This document shows positions 60,351 to 64,000 of a DNA stretch of 64,000 nucleotides, in pieces. The stretch's first letter is position 1. Every line of letters starts with the position of its first letter. The position numbers were made by a program, and so were the translations under genes. Under the pieces are notes generated by a model, which searched no databases, was not told the origin of the DNA, and saw only the letters and a list, made by a program, of their open reading frames with translations. Source of the stretch: JOPF133 sp052144935 (GTDB lineage Bacteria; Acidobacteriota; Terriglobia; Bryobacterales; Bryobacteraceae); NCBI GenBank assembly GCA_052144935.1, contig JBKQPR010000162.1, forward strand, positions 20,784 through 84,783. The letters are read 5' to 3'.

Positions 60351-60961
60351 ATGACAAATTCATCGGAGAACTCTGAAAAGAACGTGCGGTTTGACGACCT
60401 CGTTCGTAGTGAGCGCTATTTCACCGCTACCTTGCTACCCGCAGTGCTCTTCCATAAAGACCTCCAGGGCGTCAAGGAGTTTGTGGACCTCGTTGAGGAG
60501 AAAGCGACCGGGCTGCACAATATATTCGGCGTCCAAGGGCCGAAGGGTACGCCAGAATATGACTATCAAGACGTGGAGGTCATCACCGAGTTTCACATCG
60601 CCCGCGACCTAATAGCAGCAGGCCTGCGGCTGGGGGCCGACGTTGCGAGTGAAGAGGGCGAAAAAGAGCGGCGAGACGCCCCGGACCTCGTGATCATAGC
60701 AGGCCATGGGCTTGTGGTGTGCGAAGGCAAGTTCTTTTCCGACTTCAATTGGGCAGACCTCACGAACCAGCTGATCTCCCAACGCAGGCAGGTGTCTCAC
60801 CTTTTACCCATCGTCCGCAGATACGTGCGTACCGCCACGTCGCCATCGTCCCAGAAAATCTGCCGAAGGACACGGACATTGGTGCAGATGCTGTCCTCAC
60901 GTGGGACGACATCCGGGAGTTGGCAGAGAAATTTATGGGTGCCAACCACTACGTGACATGA
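60351..60961 (+). pseudogene. PD-(D/E)XK-type protein with an apparent frameshift
   Basis: The ATG at 60351 has GGAGG upstream. The first part reads normally: RFDDLVRSERYFTATLLPAVL, EYDYQDVEVITEFHIARDLIA, and APDLVIIAGHGLVVCEGKFF with Asp112, Glu125 and Lys127 as a PD-(D/E)XK signature. Around 60825-60835 the frame changes: the natural continuation, IRAYRHVAIVPENLPKDTDI then LTWDDIRELAEKFMGANHY, is in the next frame and ends in a TGA at 60959 that overlaps the next ATG as ATGA. Without the shift the protein ends in a nonsense tail. So either the gene is broken, or a programmed or sequencing shift restores a full 203-aa protein. Confidence 0.75.
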
Positions 60962-61275
60962 CAGCCCGCCTCCGCGAGGCGGTCAAAAGATACAACGAGA
61001 GTGGAGACCCAAGCATTCCCTACTACGATGGAATCCTGTCGTTCGATGAGATGCGGGAGAAGTGCCACTTGGAGCCGGAAGAAATCGAAGTGGGGCTGGT
61101 GGGCGGCGAGCGTGCGTTACGTAAACTCAGCCTCGTCCAGGCCGAAAAAAGACGATGGAAATGGCGAGACTCTAAGATCAAAGGGCGTGACCGCACAAAC
61201 TGGTTGATCGGGGAACGGTGGCTAGAAATCGTCGAGTCCAAGCACGGCTTCGGAGGCGGAGGCGACGCCGGCTAA
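60958..61275 (+). CDS. Small hypothetical protein of the MBL/PD-(D/E)XK cassette
   Basis: The 105-aa protein starts MTARLREAVKRYNESGDPSIPYY and continues SFDEMREKCHLEPEEIEVGLVGGE, then the basic ERALRKLSLVQAEKRRWKWRDSKIK and WLIGERWLEIVESKHG (in pieces). It is helical and very charged, with no recognised domain. Its start overlaps the preceding stop by ATGA, which ties it to the cassette. It could be a partner, inhibitor or DNA-binding subunit. Confidence 0.65.
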   Translation: MTARLREAVKRYNESGDPSIPYYDGILSFDEMREKCHLEPEEIEVGLVGGERALRKLSLVQAEKRRWKWRDSKIKGRDRTNWLIGERWLEIVESKHGFGGGGDAG

Positions 61276-61875
61276 TCGCATCTGCACGGACTGGCTGGCC
61301 GTTTTCGGTCAAGGCAGGCTGTCCAAGGCGCGCTCTGCCGCTGCGGGTCCGGGCTGGGCCGGCAGCCGGCAGAAGCGCCTTGGGCCTTCGCCTTTCGAAA
61401 CCACAACGCCGACTCTGTGGCATCCGGCTCGACTGGCGAATTCCTGCGGATACGGAATTGAAAGCCAGGACCTGTGTCCTCGTTACACCTGCCCGGCGTA
61501 CCGGCGGACGAACGCATTTCGTTCAAGCAGCGGATTCTGAAGAAGTACGAAGCCTTAATTGGGCCTGCTTCCGCTGCCGGCCGGATTACTACTGGGAAGT
61601 CGGCTTAGCGCCGCCAACTGGCCCAATCGGCGAACCGACCACCCTTGCCCACCCCGTTGAACTAAACCGCTGCGCGGTAAATTCCCTGCGGTCCGGCATT
61701 CTCGTCGGGAGACAACCCTGTCACACGCGGATCCGTCGCCGACCGCCCCGGTATCGGTGGCAGCGGTTGCGGAACAAGTTGTGCTCTCCCCTGGGTGACA
61801 AGCGCGGGCCGCCGGGGCCACACTGGAATCGGTTACCCCAATAACCACAATTCCAATTCCCGAAAGGATCCCCTT
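61276..61875. other. Intergenic region before the IS91-type element
   Basis: About 600 bases with no confident gene. A short frame around 61472-61608 reads ADERISFKQRILKKYEALIGP and may be a gene remnant. The 30-base repeat GGCGAACCGACCACCC...ACCCCGTT lies at 61629-61658. The left end of the IS element should be in here but its border was not recognised. Confidence 0.45.
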
Positions 61876-62745
61876 ATGACACCGCTACGTCAACGGTTCA
61901 TCGAGGACATGCAATTACGCGGCCTCGCGCCTACCACCCAGAGCAGCTATATCAATTATGTGGCCGAGTTCGCCAAGTTTTACAACACCAGCCCGGAACG
62001 CCTGGACCTGGAAGCTGTCCGGCAGTACGAACTGTACCTGCTGCACGAGAAGAAACTCTCACCGGAGAGCATCAACACCTTCATCTCGGCAGTGCAGTTC
62101 CTCTACCTGGTAACCCTGGAAATGCCCTGGGGCAAGGCTTGCTTCCCACGCCTGCGCCGCCCCGAAAGACTGCCCGTGGTGCTCAGCCCGGAAGAAGTAG
62201 CGCAGTTCTTCCAGCATGTTCCCAGCCTCAAATATCGCGCCGCGCTGATGACCTGCTACGGCGCCGGCCTGCGCATTTCCGAAACCGTAGCTCTGAAGAT
62301 CACCGACATCGACTCGGCCCGCATGGTCATCCGCGTGGACCAAGGCAAGGGTCGCAAGGACACCTACACCATGCTTTCGCCGCGCCTGCTGGCCGTGCTG
62401 CGCTGCTACTACCGCGCCGCACGACCCAAAGGCTTTCTGTTCCCCTCCTGGCGCGAGGGACGCCACCTCACCTCGGGCGCCTTGGGCAGCGCCTGCCGGG
62501 ACGCCGCCCAACAGTCGGGCATCGCCAAACACATCACCGCCCACACCCTGCGGCACAGCTTTGCTACGCACCTGTTAGAAAACGGTACCGACGTGCGGGT
62601 CATTCAGGCCCTGCTGGGCCACCGCCGCCTGGAAACCACCGCGCGCTATACGCACGTGGCCGTGCAGGTTGTCGCCGGCACTGCCAGCCCGTTGGATAGA
62701 CTCGTGCGCCAGGCGCGTCCCGCCCGGCCCTCCGCCAGAAAGTAA
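61876..62745 (+). CDS. Tyrosine recombinase/integrase of the IS91-type element
   Basis: The 289-aa protein has the SAM-like N-terminal domain (RQRFIEDMQLRGLAPTTQSSYINYV) and the catalytic domain with the Arg in GAGLRISETVALK, the box HTLRHSFATHLLENG with His and Arg, then LLGHRRLETTARYTHV with the His/Tyr. The nucleophile is the Tyr of ARYTHV. The ATG at 61876 is preceded by AAAGGAT; the frame is open upstream without family similarity. It is the accessory recombinase of the IS91 element rather than a phage integrase. Confidence 0.92.
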   Translation: MTPLRQRFIEDMQLRGLAPTTQSSYINYVAEFAKFYNTSPERLDLEAVRQYELYLLHEKKLSPESINTFISAVQFLYLVTLEMPWGKACFPRLRRPERLPVVLSPEEVAQFFQHVPSLKYRAALMTCYGAGLRISETVALKITDIDSARMVIRVDQGKGRKDTYTMLSPRLLAVLRCYYRAARPKGFLFPSWREGRHLTSGALGSACRDAAQQSGIAKHITAHTLRHSFATHLLENGTDVRVIQALLGHRRLETTARYTHVAVQVVAGTASPLDRLVRQARPARPSARK

Positions 62746-62750
62746 CGCCC

Positions 62751-63938
62751 ATGTCCCGGCCAGCCCTGGAGCTGGCTGACATTTTTCGGCAACACGGCGA
62801 AGCGTATCGCGCGCACCAGTCCCTGCCCCGCCAGGCCCTGCGCGTCATGCGCGCCATTGAAACCTGCCGTACGGCCGCTCTGGGCGGCCATGTCGATGAA
62901 TGCAGCCAGTGCGGCTTTACCCGTATCTCCTATAACTCGTGCCGGAACCGGCATTGCCCCAAGTGTCAGAACACCGAGCGGCAGCAGTGGCTCCAACAGC
63001 GCCAAGCCGAACTGCTGCCGGTCGAGTACTTCCACGTGGTCTTCACCGTGCCGGAACAGATCGCCGCCCTGGCTCTACAGAACCAGGCAGTCATCTACGG
63101 CCTCCTGTTCCGTATCGCGGCCGCTACCCTCACTACCATCGCGCGCGACCCTCGCCACCTGGGTGCTGAGATCGGCTTCTTCGCCGTGCTGCATACCTGG
63201 GGACAGAACCTGTTGCATCACCCGCACCTGCACTGCGTGGTTCCGGGCGGTGGACTATCTCCCGACGGCCAGCGCTGGATCGCCTGCCGTCCCGGATTCT
63301 TCCTCCCCGTACGGGTGCTGTCGCGCTTGTTCCGACGTCTGTTCCTGGAAGCTCTCACGGCCGCTTTCGACAACCGCCAATTGCAATTCCACGGCGAGTT
63401 GCACTACTTACAAGACCGGGCGGCTTTCACCGCCTATCTACAAGCGCTGCTCCGCACCGAATGGGTGGTCTACGCCAAACCCCCCTTTGGCGGCCCGCAA
63501 CAAGTGTTGGAATACCTGGGCCGTTACACCCACCGGGTAGCCATCTCCAACGAGCGGTTACACGCCCTCGACGACACCTCGGTCACTTTCCAATGGAAGG
63601 ACTACCGGCAACCCGCCAAGCCTAAGCTCATGCGCCTGGACGCGACCGAGTTCATCCGCCGCTTCCTGCTGCACGTACTGCCGCCCGGCTTCCAGCGCAT
63701 CCGTCATTTCGGCTGGCTGGCCAACCGCAACCGCAAAGCCAAGCTGGCGCTGTGCCGTAAGCTGATCCAGGCCCCGGTCACCGAGTTACTCCCTTCGTGG
63801 CAGAGCTGCCAGCAATTGCGGCAAGCCCTCGATGAGGTTGCTTCCCACCGCTGTCCGAAATGCGGCAAGGGTTCCATGATTCGCATCCAAACCTTGCCCG
63901 CTTACCGCTGGCCCGCCCGGCCGCCGGACAGCTCATGA
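62751..63938 (+). CDS. IS91-family transposase (HUH/Y2 type)
   Basis: The 395-aa transposase has an N-terminal zinc finger (CSQCGFTRISYNSCRNRHCPKCQ in pieces: CxxC then CxxxxCxxC), followed by FHVVFTVPEQ. The HUH motif is HPHLHCVVPGGG near residue 160, and the catalytic Tyr lies in VLEYLGRYTHRVAISN near residue 255. A second zinc-like CPKCGKG is at the C-terminus. This is the IS91 rolling-circle transposase. It starts 5 bases after the integrase stop and is probably translated from the same mRNA. Confidence 0.95.
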   Translation: MSRPALELADIFRQHGEAYRAHQSLPRQALRVMRAIETCRTAALGGHVDECSQCGFTRISYNSCRNRHCPKCQNTERQQWLQQRQAELLPVEYFHVVFTVPEQIAALALQNQAVIYGLLFRIAAATLTTIARDPRHLGAEIGFFAVLHTWGQNLLHHPHLHCVVPGGGLSPDGQRWIACRPGFFLPVRVLSRLFRRLFLEALTAAFDNRQLQFHGELHYLQDRAAFTAYLQALLRTEWVVYAKPPFGGPQQVLEYLGRYTHRVAISNERLHALDDTSVTFQWKDYRQPAKPKLMRLDATEFIRRFLLHVLPPGFQRIRHFGWLANRNRKAKLALCRKLIQAPVTELLPSWQSCQQLRQALDEVASHRCPKCGKGSMIRIQTLPAYRWPARPPDSS

Positions 63939-64000
63939 GAGCCTGGCCCATTTCCGGCCATCCCTCCGCTGCCCACCCTGGACAGTGCACCGGACCGGTG

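Larger units (their letters stand above)
61876..64000 (+). mobile_element. IS91-family element with integrase gene, right end outside the window
   Basis: An IS91-type Y2 transposase is preceded directly by a tyrosine recombinase gene, as in the IS91 subgroup that carries both. The two genes are 5 bases apart. The element starts somewhere between 61276 and 61876 and continues to or past base 64000. IS91 elements move by rolling-circle transfer and often carry adjacent DNA, which fits the mosaic accessory region to the left. Confidence 0.75.

Overview
The window looks like chromosomal DNA of a GC-rich acidobacterium of the Bryobacter/Solibacter type. This rests on an ADOP-type orphan ABC permease (27304-29700), a VWFA-type secreted protein, a large stock of exported sugar-active enzymes (GH5, GH13, GH51 and clan GH-A members, SMP-30, Gfo/Idh, ThuA, DUF1080-like), a cytochrome c-PQQ dehydrogenase fusion, and many dispersed intergenic hairpin repeats. 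The taxonomic call is an inference from gene content, not from a marker gene. No rRNA gene, complete tRNA gene or CRISPR array was seen.

Layout. 0-8.2 kb: 3' part of a TolC-like efflux gene, then a co-directional repair cluster ruvA-ruvB-folK-(LolA-like)-recQ, two small envelope proteins on the other strand, and recX. 8.4-16 kb: a decayed response regulator, a GH13 glucan enzyme, a sugar-binding lipoprotein, a CocE-type hydrolase and a LamG/VCBS secreted protein. 17-22.7 kb: a two-gene pair whose first gene lacks a normal start codon, a GH51 arabinofuranosidase, a VWFA protein, and an antitoxin gene followed by a frameshifted PIN toxin. 22.7-27.1 kb: comB between two copies of the pgpA 3' end, the rimO-yacG-pgpA operon, and a GH5-like enzyme. 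27.3-38.1 kb: the ADOP permease, an M1 peptidase remnant ended by a MITE-like element, a DUF1080-like gene with a decayed second 5' end, an ABC ATPase/permease pair, two exported RidA paralogues and a clan GH-A glycosidase. 38.6-49.8 kb: an orphan GHKL ATPase, SMP-30 lactonase, quinohemoprotein, a 3'-tRNA scar, a secreted protein, a glycosidase remnant, ThuA and Gfo/Idh. 49.9-56.8 kb: pgm and glgB (glycogen), with a two-gene AAA ATPase/TOPRIM cassette directly downstream of glgB, then an adenosine deaminase-like gene. 57.2-64 kb: accessory DNA with a Cas4-like/DEDD nuclease fusion, an MBL-fold nuclease, a frameshifted PD-(D/E)XK protein, a 105-aa partner, and an IS91-type element that runs off the right edge.

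How the parts fit. Housekeeping blocks (ruvAB/recQ/recX, rimO/yacG/pgpA, pgm/glgB) are interleaved with secreted carbohydrate-processing genes and several separate mobile or defence-like insertions. The most novel candidates are the MBL + PD-(D/E)XK + 105-aa cassette with the neighbouring Cas4-DEDD fusion, the ATPase/TOPRIM pair coupled to glgB, and the orphan GHKL ATPase. Gene decay is common: a response regulator, a PIN toxin, a PD-(D/E)XK gene, an M1 peptidase, a GH2-like enzyme, a pgpA fragment and a DUF1080-like 5' end are all broken. Many genes carry a TATAMT-like hexamer only 7-13 bases before the start codon, which suggests very short or absent mRNA leaders.
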